Source: Spirochaetota bacterium
GTDB lineage: Bacteria; Spirochaetota; Spirochaetia; CADAEX01
DNA length: 45,430 nucleotides
Direction: 5' to 3'
Assembly: GCA_009786125.1 (NCBI GenBank)
Contig: WQTU01000132.1
Coordinates: forward strand, 1-45,430
Below, in pieces: positions 1 to 7,911 of this stretch (position 1 is its first letter; every line of letters starts with the position of its first letter). Below the pieces are notes generated by a model. That model searched no databases, was not told the origin of the DNA, and worked only from the letters and a program-made list of their open reading frames with translations. The translations under genes and the position numbers were made by a program.

Positions 1-50
<50 letters not shown>

Positions 51-111
51 AATTCGCCAACATTTTTGGAGAACAATATATGACTCAAAACCATTTTTTA
101 AGGAAAAAAAT

Positions 112-1086
112 ATGAAAAAACATTTGATTTCTTGCAGTCTAATTTTAACGCTAATATTAAGCGTATTTATTATTTCGTGCGATAACTCCCCAGGCGGGAA
201 TCCGCCGCCGTCGGGTGACCCGCCTGGTGGCCCATTGCCGATTGTAATGGTGCAAATACCCCCAAGCGGAACCGCGCCTTTCTTTTTTCGAATGGGACAG
301 GCAGACATTACGACCCATGAGTTTGATGTAACACTTACGCAAGGTTTTAGAATGAGCAGACACCAGATAACACAGGCGCAGTGGGAGGCAGTAATGACAG
401 GCAATACCAATGGGATAAGCCCAACGCCTAGCCATTTTCGCCCGGGCGGAGCCGGTTCAGTACAAGTATACAGAATGGATACATCTAATTTTCCTGTGGA
501 GAGAGTAAACTGGTTTGATGCGCTTGTATTCTGTAACAGGTTAAGTATTATGGAAGGTCTAGACCCTGTTTATAGCATAAACGGGAGTACGAATCCGGAT
601 GATTGGGGAACTGTGCCTACAGGCAGTGGTCATGCAAATTTTGCAAACTGGAATGCTGTAATTATGGTTGCCGGAGCTAATGGTTATCGATTACCTACAG
701 AGGCACAGTGGGAGTTTGCCTGCAGGGCAGGGACAACAACGCCCTGGAATACCGGGAATAATATAACTCAATCTCAGGCAAATTTTCGTACAACTATGGG
801 TCTTGGTCTAAACCGAACAAGCGCTGCTGTAGGCAGTTATGCTCCTAATGCGTGGGGGTTTGCATGATATGCATGGTAATGTGTGGGAGTGGGTATGGGA
901 CAGGTTTTGGCTTTATGATGATGCTCCTAAGACGGATCCCGAAGGTCCTGTCTTTGGGATATCGAATTTCCGCGTGATGCGCGGCGCCAGTTGGCAATAC
1001 ACTGCTTCGAGTACGCGTTCCGTGGCAGAGACGAACTGTGGCTCAGGAACAACGACGTCGGCTTCCGCGTCGTTCGCAGTCAGTAA
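112..1086 (+). pseudogene. FGE-sulfatase/C-type-lectin-fold lipoprotein, twice frameshifted
   Basis: An N-terminal signal with a lipobox (VFIISC, Cys near residue 23) and a Pro/Gly-rich linker lead into a formylglycine-generating-enzyme-like (SUMF1/FGE) domain. Visible motifs are QAQWEAVMTGN, PVERVNWFDAL, YRLPTEAQWEFACRAG and, after a shift, DMHGNVWEW. The first frame stops at 867 next to a GGGGGTTT run; removing one base restores AWG-LHDMHGNVWEW in frame 2. Near 1016-1022 the reading returns to frame 1 and ends RNNDVGFRVVRS, with a stop at 1084-1086. The two shifts compensate, which suggests a decaying gene, phase variation in the G5T3 run, or sequencing error. Start ATG 112 has AAGGA upstream. 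The domain resembles the Treponema TvpA type of lipoprotein, known as a target of diversity-generating retroelements; its last part is markedly GC-rich. It is unlikely to be a real sulfatase activator. Confidence 0.75.
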
Positions 1087-1334
1087 GCGCCGAAGCGCCG
1101 CGCGGGCGAAGTGCAGAGGCTGCTACGGCAAGCACGAGCAAAAGCCATCCGGCGAATTTTAAGTGGAGAAAATAGTTTATAATTCGATGGTTCGGATGTA
1201 GTTAATATTATTTTACTCAAGGCGACGAAAAGTGTAAAAAATTACATTTTTAGGCTCCCAAAAGTGTAAATTATCACACTTTTAGCTTGCTAAATCCAAA
1301 ATTTCATGCTATATTACTTTTAATCAGGCTAATA
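1087..1334. other. Gene-free stretch: GC-rich tail, then AT-rich leader
   Basis: From 1087 to about 1160 the DNA remains GC-rich and holds a short hairpin (GCGC-CGAA-GCGC just after the stop codon) and a segment (AAGCACGAGCAAAAGC) like the family C repeat inside the asparaginase gene. From 1160 it returns abruptly to AT-rich sequence and carries the paired palindromes listed separately. I see no gene. Confidence 0.6.
1228..1283. promoter_or_regulatory. Two tandem 24-bp operator-like palindromes
   Basis: AAAAGTGT-N8-ACACTTTT at 1260-1283 is a perfect 8-bp inverted repeat. A second, imperfect copy, AAAAGTGT-N8-ACATTTTT, lies at 1228-1251. Their starts are 32 bp apart, close to three helical turns, and they sit 50-100 bp before the ATPase start. 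This is the form expected of a dimeric repressor site. No regulator is identifiable in the window. Confidence 0.5.
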
Positions 1335-2633
1335 ATGAAACGATTTGCCTACTCAAACCTGTTAAAGTGGAAAAACTCTCCAAAACGCAAGCCTCTTATC
1401 CTTTACGGAGCCAGGCAGGTGGGCAAGACTTGGTTGTTAAAAGAATTCGGCAAAAACGAATACAAGTCCATGATGTATCTTAATTTTGATACAAACCGGA
1501 AACTGCACAATTACTTTGGGGATGATATTTCTCCCAAAACCATTATCACGAGTCTGGAGAATCATTTCCAAGAAAAAATATCGCTCGCAGATACGTTGCT
1601 GATTTTTGATGAAATTCAGGAGTGCCAGAGGGCAAAAGACAGCCTTAAGTATTTTTGCGAGGATGCTCCGGCGTATAACATAGCTGCTGCCGGAAGTTTT
1701 CTTGGTATTGCCGGGGGCAAGTTTCCGGTCGGGCAAGTGAATGAAATTGTTCTTTATCCTTTATCATTCTATGAATTTTTAAACGCTATAGGACAAGAAC
1801 AGCTTGTTAATATCATCCATGACCAGGATACGAAGCTTATCAAAAATATGCATGGGCTTCTGATTGATAAGTTAAAAGAATATTTCTATGTTGGCGGTAT
1901 GCCCGAAGTTGTGAAGAGTTATGCAGATGCGAATGATTTGCAGGCTGTGCGCGAGGTGCAGAAAACCATACTCAATAACTACACAGCAGATTTTTCCAAG
2001 CACATAAAAGGTGTAGATATACCTAAGGTTCGTATGCTGTGGGACTCAATGCCGGCCCATCTTTCTAAAGAAAAAAAGAAATTCATCTATAAAGAAGTCA
2101 AAATCGGAGGTCGGGCAAAAGAGTTTGAAAATGCAATGGACTGGTTGGTGAATACAGGTCTGGTCTATAAAATTGCCAAAACTACAGAGTCCAAGCTTCC
2201 TTTGGTGAGTTATGCGGAGCGCGAGTCGTTCAAGTTGTATATGCTTGATGTAGGACTGCTGGCAGCAAAGTCAGGACTTGATATAAAGACATTCTATCAA
2301 CCTAATCACGAAGTTTTTAAGGAATTTAAAGGCGCTATTGCAGAGCAATATGTGGTGCAGGAATTGAATACTTTTGGTGGGCTGCCTATATTTTATTGGG
2401 GGAGTGCAACAGGCAAGGCAGAAGTGGATTTCGTCTTACAATACAATAACGAAATTGTGCCTGTTGAGGTTAAGTCTGATTTGAATAAAAAGTCCTATAG
2501 TCTGAATGTTTATATGGAAGCATATAAGCCTAAACAGGCAATTCGTACATCGCTTAACCACTTTGGAGCAGATGCTGGGCTATATTCCATACCCCTTTAT
2601 ATGATTGCAAGTTTGAGGGATGTGCTTTTGTAG
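1335..2633 (+). CDS. AAA-type ATPase with DUF4143 (COG1373-like)
   Basis: The protein of about 432 residues starts MKRFAYSNLLKWK and has a Walker A motif GARQVGKT shortly after the N-terminus. A Walker B-like LLIFDEIQEC follows, and then a C-terminal part with VDFVLQYNNEIVPVEVKS that resembles the nuclease-like (PD-D/ExK-like) half of DUF4143 ATPases. This family is widespread and multi-copy in anaerobes; its function is poorly known and it is often treated as a mobile or defence-linked ATPase. I chose ATG 1335 over an upstream TTG because the family begins near this point and AGG precedes it by six bases. Two tandem palindromes lie upstream, and a family E hairpin begins two bases after the stop. 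Confidence 0.85.
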   Translation: MKRFAYSNLLKWKNSPKRKPLILYGARQVGKTWLLKEFGKNEYKSMMYLNFDTNRKLHNYFGDDISPKTIITSLENHFQEKISLADTLLIFDEIQECQRAKDSLKYFCEDAPAYNIAAAGSFLGIAGGKFPVGQVNEIVLYPLSFYEFLNAIGQEQLVNIIHDQDTKLIKNMHGLLIDKLKEYFYVGGMPEVVKSYADANDLQAVREVQKTILNNYTADFSKHIKGVDIPKVRMLWDSMPAHLSKEKKKFIYKEVKIGGRAKEFENAMDWLVNTGLVYKIAKTTESKLPLVSYAERESFKLYMLDVGLLAAKSGLDIKTFYQPNHEVFKEFKGAIAEQYVVQELNTFGGLPIFYWGSATGKAEVDFVLQYNNEIVPVEVKSDLNKKSYSLNVYMEAYKPKQAIRTSLNHFGADAGLYSIPLYMIASLRDVLL

Positions 2634-2635
2634 GG

Positions 2636-2670
2636 AAGCACTGATTAAATTTGACTCTAATCAGTGGTTT
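2636..2670. repeat. Family E hairpin, copy 1
   Basis: Left arm AAGCACTGATTA, loop AATTTGACTC, right arm TAATCAGTGGTTT with one mismatch. It lies between the convergent ATPase and deoC genes, so it may act as a shared terminator. The same element recurs at 3383, 26499 and 34662. Confidence 0.85.
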
Positions 2671-2694
2671 ACTAGCACCGCAGGCAGCATAACT

Positions 2695-3351
2695 TTAAGA
2701 CTCCTGCATTATGGCTACTCCAGAGCTTGTGCCAAGCCGGGCTGCTCCGGCGGTAATCATTTTGAGCGCATCATCAAGGGTTTTAATTCCGCCGGATGCT
2801 TTTACTTTTGCGTTATTGCCAACAGTTTTTTTAAGCAATTCAACATCAGCGATGGTAGCGCCGCTTAGGGAAAAGCCTGTGGAGGTTTTGACAAAATCTG
2901 CTCCTGCATTAACAGCGATATTGCACGCGATTATTTTTTCTTCTTCTGTAAGCAGGCAGGTTTCAATTATTACTTTTAAAACAACGGAATCGCTGCAGCT
3001 TTTTCTTACAATCAGGATGTCATTTTCAAGCTGCTTCAAATTGCGGTCTTTGAGAAATCCTATATTTATAACCATATCGATTTCTGTTGCTCCGTCTTCT
3101 ATGGCATTTTCTGTTTCAATGGCTTTAATGCTGCTTTTTACTGCACCAAGCGGAAAGCCCGCAACGCTGCATACTTCGACTCTGCTGCCTTTAAGAAGCT
3201 TCCCGGCAAGCGCGACCCACGAGGGGTTTACACAAACTGAATAAAAATTATAAAGAAGAGCTTCTTGGCAAAGCTGTTCAATCTGTTTTTCGGAAGCATC
3301 AGGCTTTAGGAGAGTGTGGTCAATGTAAGAGGAAATATCAGTATTTTCCAT
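2695..3351 (-). CDS. deoC: Deoxyribose-phosphate aldolase
   Basis: DeoC splits 2-deoxyribose-5-phosphate into glyceraldehyde-3-phosphate and acetaldehyde in deoxynucleoside catabolism. The 218-residue protein shows the family marks YIDHTLLKP near the N-terminus, VNPSWVALA, a central DMVINIG and the Schiff-base lysine motif FVKTSTGF, followed by KASGGIKT. The start at 3351 (MENTD) has GGAG seven bases upstream; an in-frame ATG 33 bases earlier lacks this. The gene stands alone, and family E hairpins flank it on both sides. It ends GVAIMQES, close to the usual length of class I bacterial DeoC. Confidence 0.95.
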   Translation of the reverse strand: MENTDISSYIDHTLLKPDASEKQIEQLCQEALLYNFYSVCVNPSWVALAGKLLKGSRVEVCSVAGFPLGAVKSSIKAIETENAIEDGATEIDMVINIGFLKDRNLKQLENDILIVRKSCSDSVVLKVIIETCLLTEEEKIIACNIAVNAGADFVKTSTGFSLSGATIADVELLKKTVGNNAKVKASGGIKTLDDALKMITAGAARLGTSSGVAIMQES

Positions 3352-3382
3352 AAAAAAACTCCAAAAAATGGGTTTTCGAGGC

Positions 3383-3416
3383 AAGCACTGATTAAATTTG
3401 ACTCTAATCAGTGCTT
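3383..3416. repeat. Family E hairpin, copy 2
   Basis: AAGCACTGATTA and TAATCAGTGCTT form a perfect 12-bp stem around the conserved loop AATTTGACTC. It lies upstream of deoC, so deoC is bracketed by two copies in the same orientation. Confidence 0.88.
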
Positions 3417-3579
3417 TAGCAAAAGTCAGTTTTAGTATAAATCAAAATCAGCAAAAAATGAACAAAATAACTGATTTTCCATCAAAATAATGTATAAGAC
3501 AGGATTTAATTAAAATGATATGATATTTATAAGAGATTGATTCATCTGAGAATGGGAAAAAAACTGTTGAGGATAGAAA

Positions 3580-4839
3580 ATGGCAGAGAATAAAGAGAGT
3601 TCTGAGAAGATTTATTCGTCAAAGAGCGAGAGGCTTAATAGTTATGTTTTTGATTTGCCTGTTCAGGAACTTAGAAGAGGCTATAGAAGCGATATTTATT
3701 TCTGGCGGCAAAAAATAGCTCTTGAGGAGCACGGCATTGACCCGCGAGTGGTGATGCAGGTGTTTCAAAAAAATAATGCAGTAATTTGCGGGATTGACGA
3801 ATGTCTTGCTGTGTTTAAAGTTGCTGCAGGAAGGTATTCGGATTACCCAAAAGCATACAAGCTTTTTGACAAATATGTGGAGTTCAAAAAGAAGGGCAGA
3901 AAATATTATCTTGAAGACAGGGATGGTTATCTTAATATTGTTTCGGAAAGAATGAAAATTGGTAAAGAGCTTGACTCTTTATGGGTAAATGAATTTGATG
4001 ATATTGAAATATCTGCACTTAGGGATGGCGACGAAGTAGCTCCATGGGAAAGTGTAATGCATATAAATGGCAAAATTACATCGTTTGCGCATCTGGAAAC
4101 TATTTACCTTGGGATTCTTGCGCGGAGAACAAGGATTGCTACAAACGTTAGGCGAGTTGTAAATGCTGCGCAGGGCGTACCGATTCTTTTTTTTCCTGCG
4201 CGGTTTGACCACTGGGGGGTTCAAACCGGCGACGGGTACGCTGCATGGGTTGGCGGCGCTTCTTCGGTGTCGACGCTTGCTCAGGGTGAGTGGTGGGGCG
4301 CAAAGGCTTCGGGTACTGTTCCCCATGCAATGATTGCGTGTCTTGAGGGAGATGATGTTGCTGCTGCAAGAATTTATCATGAATCATATCCGGATACAAA
4401 TCTTGTTGCTCTTGTTGATTTCCATAACGATTGTGTGGGCACTGCTTTAAAGTGCGCGCGCGAACTTGGCGACAAGCTTTGGGGGGTAAGGCTTGATACT
4501 TCCGAGAAGCTGGTAGATAAATCTGTTTTTGAAATGATGGGAACTTTTAAGCCAACCGGAGTTATTCCGGAGCTTGTTATGAAAACCAGAGAAAGGCTTG
4601 ATGCAGAGGGTTTTAAAGGTGTAAAGATAATTGTTTCCGGCGGGTTTGATGCTGAAAAAATTAACGAATTTGTTTCCAGAAAGGTTCCTGTTGATGCTTA
4701 TGGTGTGGGCAGTTGCCTTATTAAAGGGGGCATCGATTTTACTGCCGATGTGGTAAAAGTTAATGGAAGGGATTTAGCAAAAAAAGGAAGGGCTTATAAT
4801 CCTAATTCAAGATTAAAGAGGGTTACTTGTTATGAATAA
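3580..4839 (+). CDS. pncB: Nicotinate phosphoribosyltransferase
   Basis: The enzyme converts nicotinate and PRPP into nicotinate mononucleotide, the entry step of the Preiss-Handler NAD salvage route. The 419-residue protein has the NAPRTase fold features: an N-terminal segment with DLPVQELRRGYRSDIYFW, a central EIVY-like LETIYLGILARRTRIATNV, then VALVDFHND, WGVRLDTSEKL and the phosphate-binding end IIVSGGFDAEKINEF followed by DAYGVGSCL. GAGG lies upstream of ATG 3580. The 3' end overlaps pncA by eight bases, so the two are translated together. This supports nicotinamide salvage as a unit. Confidence 0.9.
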   Translation: MAENKESSEKIYSSKSERLNSYVFDLPVQELRRGYRSDIYFWRQKIALEEHGIDPRVVMQVFQKNNAVICGIDECLAVFKVAAGRYSDYPKAYKLFDKYVEFKKKGRKYYLEDRDGYLNIVSERMKIGKELDSLWVNEFDDIEISALRDGDEVAPWESVMHINGKITSFAHLETIYLGILARRTRIATNVRRVVNAAQGVPILFFPARFDHWGVQTGDGYAAWVGGASSVSTLAQGEWWGAKASGTVPHAMIACLEGDDVAAARIYHESYPDTNLVALVDFHNDCVGTALKCARELGDKLWGVRLDTSEKLVDKSVFEMMGTFKPTGVIPELVMKTRERLDAEGFKGVKIIVSGGFDAEKINEFVSRKVPVDAYGVGSCLIKGGIDFTADVVKVNGRDLAKKGRAYNPNSRLKRVTCYE

Positions 4840-5422
4840 TTGCTGTAGCTGCGGGGGTGCAAAAAAAGCGCTTATTATTGTGGATATGCAAAATGACTTT
4901 TGTCCCGGAGGTTCTCTTGGGGTAAGGGGCGGGGATAAAATAGTTTCTGCGATAAACCAATACATTAAATGTTTTGCAGAAAAAGATGAGTTTATTGTTT
5001 TTACCAGAGACTGGCACCCTGCAAATCATTGTTCTTTTAAAGAAAACGGGGGCATGTGGCCGCCGCACTGCGTTGCTGAAACTAAAGGCGCGGAATTTCA
5101 TGCTGATTTGCATGTGCCGTCAAATCCTTTTATAATATCCAAGGCAGATACTGCTTCCAAAGATGCATATTCGGGGTTTGACAGCACTTTGCTTGATTCT
5201 CATCTTAAAACGCTGGGCATAGAAGAAGTGTGGGTATGCGGGCTTGCAACAGACTATTGTGTATTAAGCACTGTTACGGATGCATTAGAGCTTGGGTATA
5301 AAGTAAAACTTCTTTCCGATGCTATAGCTGCAGTGGATGTGAATGCAGGTGATGGGGAAAAAGCAATAGAAAAAATGGTATCAGCCGGGGCAGAAAATAT
5401 CCGGATGACTTCGCAGACGTAG
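4832..5422 (+). CDS. pncA: Nicotinamidase (isochorismatase family)
   Basis: PncA deaminates nicotinamide to nicotinate, the substrate of the upstream pncB product. Motifs seen are the catalytic Asp in ALIIVDMQNDFCPGGSL, metal ligands in RDWHPANH, GMWPPHC and the nucleophilic Cys in GLATDYCVLSTVTDAL. A short Cys-containing leader (NNCCSCGG) precedes the domain. The last codons, including the TAG stop, lie at the start of a family A repeat (GACGTAGCGAGAGCC), so the tail SQT is probably repeat-derived. The start overlaps the pncB stop. The 196-residue length is normal for the family. Confidence 0.93.
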   Translation: MNNCCSCGGAKKALIIVDMQNDFCPGGSLGVRGGDKIVSAINQYIKCFAEKDEFIVFTRDWHPANHCSFKENGGMWPPHCVAETKGAEFHADLHVPSNPFIISKADTASKDAYSGFDSTLLDSHLKTLGIEEVWVCGLATDYCVLSTVTDALELGYKVKLLSDAIAAVDVNAGDGEKAIEKMVSAGAENIRMTSQT

Positions 5423-5512
5423 CGAGAGCCGCAGGTGTGCGTGCTTGCACGCACATGACCGAACGCTGAGGCGGACAAAGGGTATCTGCCCCTTGTGAAC
5501 TGAACAAGGAGA
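5416..5512 (+). repeat. Family A GC-rich repeat, copy 1
   Basis: Contains GCGAGAGCCGC, GTGCTTGCACGCACATGACC and GAGGCGGACAAAGGG, all recurring near 10141, 29470 and 30361. Internal palindromes include GTGCGTGCTTGCACGCAC and GGGTATCTGCCCC. It begins inside the pncA stop region. Confidence 0.85.
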
Positions 5513-5517
5513 TGAAT

Positions 5518-5553
5518 AAAATCTATTATTCTACAGGTAGCATAATAGATTTT
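5518..5553 (+). terminator. Perfect hairpin between pncA and asparaginase
   Basis: AAAATCTATTAT (5518-5529) pairs perfectly with ATAATAGATTTT (5542-5553), with a smaller CTAC/GTAG hairpin in the loop. It ends nine bases before the asparaginase TTG start, so it could terminate pncBA transcripts or hide the ribosome site of the next gene. Confidence 0.6.
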
Positions 5554-5561
5554 GAGAAAGT

Positions 5562-6911
5562 TTGAAAATTCTTTTGATAACAACAGGCGGAACTATTGTC
5601 TCGGAAAAAGGCTTGGATGGGGAAGGGCTTGCTCCTTCGAAAAATGGCGCCGCGCTGTTTGAAAAACTTTTTGAGGCTTCCGGAATTAATGGGCAGCAAA
5701 GTATTCCCGGAAGCGAAGCCCGACGCAAGTTGGGAAACCTTCGCTCGCCAAGCTCGGTTTGCCGGGAAATGGCGGAAATCGAGATTTGCTCTCTTTTTCT
5801 AAAAGACAGTTCCAATATAAATCCCGATGACTGGATTTTAATAATAAAAAAAATATTCGAAAATAAAGATCTGTTTGACGGGTTTATAATTACTCACGGC
5901 ACAGATACTATGGCTTATACTTCATCTATTCTTTCGTATGTTTTGGGCGCTCTTGAAAAGCCTGTAATATTAACAGGCTCTATGATTCCTGCAACATGGA
6001 CGTTGCGCTCAGCGCCGCGGCACGGATGTTATTATCCCGGACTTGTTACGGGGCGCAAAACGTGCAAAGCACGCGCAAAGCGAGCGCCGGCTGCTTCGCA
6101 TCCGGAAAGCGATGCAAAGTATAATCTTGTAAACTCATTTAAATTTATGCGTGTTTTAATCGAGAAAGGGCAGGGCGGTGTTTCAATATGCTTTAATGGG
6201 AAATTAATGCACGGCACAAGGGTAAAAAAAATTGACTCTGCAACATGGATGCTGCGTCCCTGCGCAGCGGCACGCGAATGTGCGCAGCAAAACGTGCAAA
6301 GCACGAGCAAAGCGAGTGCCGGGGCTGCGGCTGGAGATGCATTTGTGTCTGTTTCATACGATGATATTGGAGTTGTAACTAGCGGAAATGCAGAAATTAC
6401 GGCAGCGCCTTTTATAGACAAAGTTGGATTGGCTCGTTTTGGAGAAAGTTTTTCGTTCAATACAATAGATAGCATCAGGTTTGAAAGAAACATTATTTCG
6501 CTAAAACTTTTTCCCGGATTTTCTGCAGATTATTTTGGCAAAATACTTGACATTAAACCATTGGCAATTATTATAGAATCCTTTGGTGCAGGCGGGCTTC
6601 CGTTTATGGGGGAGAATCTGCTGCCAATGGTTGAGCAGGCACAATTGCTGGATATTATTGTTGTGGTTTCGGCACAGTGCCTCAAGGGCGGGGTTGACCT
6701 CTCGCTTTATGAGGTTGGGCAAAGGGCTGCGGAAGCCGGAGCTGTAAGTGCACATGACATGACGTATGAGGCGGCGGTTACTAAATTAATGTGGCTGCTT
6801 GCGCAGGTGCCGGCAAAAAAAGCAAAAGAATTGTTTGTGCATAACTTTTGCGATGAGCTTAGCTTGCCAAAATTCAGTGATTGCCGAGAAGGGCATACGG
6901 GGTGTGTGTGA
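5562..6911 (+). CDS. ansA: L-asparaginase with three in-frame repeat insertions
   Basis: The enzyme hydrolyses asparagine to aspartate and ammonia. Catalytic motifs are present: TTGGTI (residues 7-12), ITHGTDTM (Thr111, Asp115) and GTRVKKIDS with the expected catalytic Lys. The protein has 449 residues, about 100 more than usual type I enzymes. The excess sits in three blocks: roughly residues 48-70 (DNA 5703-5770, bounded by ATTCCCGG and CCGGGAAAT), 144-182 (5991-6107) and 227-258 (6240-6335). The second and third blocks begin with nearly the same DNA, GCAACATGGAYGYTGCG, share a later AACGTGCAAAGCACG core, and are 117 and 96 bp long, so the frame is kept. Conserved family sequence resumes exactly after each (SDAKYNLVN, DAFVSVSY). 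I chose TTG 5562 because it gives the canonical MKILLITTGGT start; a Shine-Dalgarno is weak. Confidence 0.9.
   Translation: MKILLITTGGTIVSEKGLDGEGLAPSKNGAALFEKLFEASGINGQQSIPGSEARRKLGNLRSPSSVCREMAEIEICSLFLKDSSNINPDDWILIIKKIFENKDLFDGFIITHGTDTMAYTSSILSYVLGALEKPVILTGSMIPATWTLRSAPRHGCYYPGLVTGRKTCKARAKRAPAASHPESDAKYNLVNSFKFMRVLIEKGQGGVSICFNGKLMHGTRVKKIDSATWMLRPCAAARECAQQNVQSTSKASAGAAAGDAFVSVSYDDIGVVTSGNAEITAAPFIDKVGLARFGESFSFNTIDSIRFERNIISLKLFPGFSADYFGKILDIKPLAIIIESFGAGGLPFMGENLLPMVEQAQLLDIIVVVSAQCLKGGVDLSLYEVGQRAAEAGAVSAHDMTYEAAVTKLMWLLAQVPAKKAKELFVHNFCDELSLPKFSDCREGHTGCV
5703..5770 (+). repeat. In-frame palindromic insertion in the asparaginase gene (block 1)
   Basis: The segment starts ATTCCCGG and ends CCGGGAAAT, an inverted pair, and codes for an Arg/Ser/Pro-rich stretch not expected in asparaginases. 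Its right half (GGAAACCTTCGC...TTTGCCGGGAAAT) resembles the DNA coding for the tail of the BrnA antitoxin at 9929-9962. Confidence 0.6.
5991..6107 (+). repeat. Family B/C element inside the asparaginase gene, copy 1
   Basis: A GC-rich 117-bp block begins GCAACATGGACGTTGCG, continues with GCGGCACGGATGTT (an imperfect inverted partner of the start) and later AAAACGTGCAAAGCACG. It encodes residues 144-182, between TGSMIP and SDAKYNL, which normally lie a few residues apart. Confidence 0.8.
6240..6335 (+). repeat. Family B/C element inside the asparaginase gene, copy 2
   Basis: A 96-bp block begins GCAACATGGATGCTGCG and carries GCAGCGGCACG and AAAACGTGCAAAGCACGAGC. It encodes residues 227-258 just after the catalytic GTRVKKIDS segment. 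It shares its start and core with the block at 5991. Confidence 0.8.
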
Positions 6912-7840
6912 TAAAGAAAGGAAAAATTATTTTATGTGCAGTAATACTTTTCTCGGTTTTTTTTGTTTTTTGCATTGTTGAAGGTCCTGAGCTGTACTAT
7001 GAAGCAACAGCGGATTTTCCTGTAAAAAACATGCCTGTAAAAAACATGCCTGCGGAAATAAAAGCACTTTACAAAGCATATTCTTCTTTTATTGATGAAA
7101 TAAAATATGTAAATGACGATTGGTTAATAACAGTACGCGGGGTGGAGCTTTTTTGGGCAGGCGGAAGGCTGCTTCCTCCGGAAAAAAAACCATACAAATA
7201 CAGGTATAGGTCTTATGGATTTTACAAATATCCTTACGAGTTGCCGGAAATTGTAAGAGAGCCGGACGCGCAAATGCTTGAAAGACTTAGCCGGTTTTTG
7301 GACGGCAGGCGAACTCTTGAAAGAGATAACACTTTTCTTGAGATATTGTATAACGGACGAAGCCTTGAGGAAATTCAGCGGCATATTACGAGAATAACTT
7401 TTTTGGGATTCCGTGTAAAAGTTCATGAACGCATTGCTGACAGGTTTCTTGCAATTGACAGAGAGATAAGGGAGTTAGCATTGGAAAACCCTGAAGTCGA
7501 ACAATTTATTTCGTCTCTGGGCTCAGCTTCGGCTTTTATGTGGCGAAATATCAGAGGAAGCAGAACCAGAAGTTTGCATAGCTTTGGGATAGCCATAGAT
7601 ATTATCCCAAGGAATATTGGAAACAAGCAGATATACTGGCGGTGGACATCAGTTTATAATGAAAGATGGTGGTCTGTTCCATATTCACGGCGCTGGATGC
7701 CGCCTATCGAGGTTATAAGAATATTCGAAAAGTATGGCTTTGTATGGGGCGGAAAATGGCTGGCGTTCGACAACATGCATTTTGAATACAGACCTGAAAT
7801 TCTTATTCTGGCAGGAAGGGAAGTTGCGGTTCCGCCATAG
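6908..7840 (+). CDS. M15-family peptidase (D-Ala-D-Ala carboxypeptidase-like)
   Basis: The protein of about 310 residues has an N-terminal signal or anchor (KGKIILCAVILFSVFFVFCIV), so it acts in the periplasm or at the envelope. Zinc-site motifs of M15 peptidases are visible near the end: SLHSFGIAIDI (His and Asp) and WGGKWLAFDNMHFEY (the second His and Glu region). Family members trim peptidoglycan stem peptides. I chose GTG 6908, which overlaps the asparaginase TGA as GTGA; the longer ORF would start inside that gene. A five-residue direct repeat, KNMPV, occurs twice after the signal (DNA 7020-7051). The start and exact substrate are uncertain. Confidence 0.82.
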   Translation: MIKKGKIILCAVILFSVFFVFCIVEGPELYYEATADFPVKNMPVKNMPAEIKALYKAYSSFIDEIKYVNDDWLITVRGVELFWAGGRLLPPEKKPYKYRYRSYGFYKYPYELPEIVREPDAQMLERLSRFLDGRRTLERDNTFLEILYNGRSLEEIQRHITRITFLGFRVKVHERIADRFLAIDREIRELALENPEVEQFISSLGSASAFMWRNIRGSRTRSLHSFGIAIDIIPRNIGNKQIYWRWTSVYNERWWSVPYSRRWMPPIEVIRIFEKYGFVWGGKWLAFDNMHFEYRPEILILAGREVAVPP

Positions 7841-7911
7841 GCGGGCGCTGTAAGAAAGAGTGATATCACGCCGTTGCGTAATAATAAATTTAGAGACATC
7901 ATGGGGATTTT

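Noticed and set aside
2711-3244. 177-codon plus-strand ORF
   Set aside because: It is the antisense shadow of deoC, whose motifs and ribosome site are clear.
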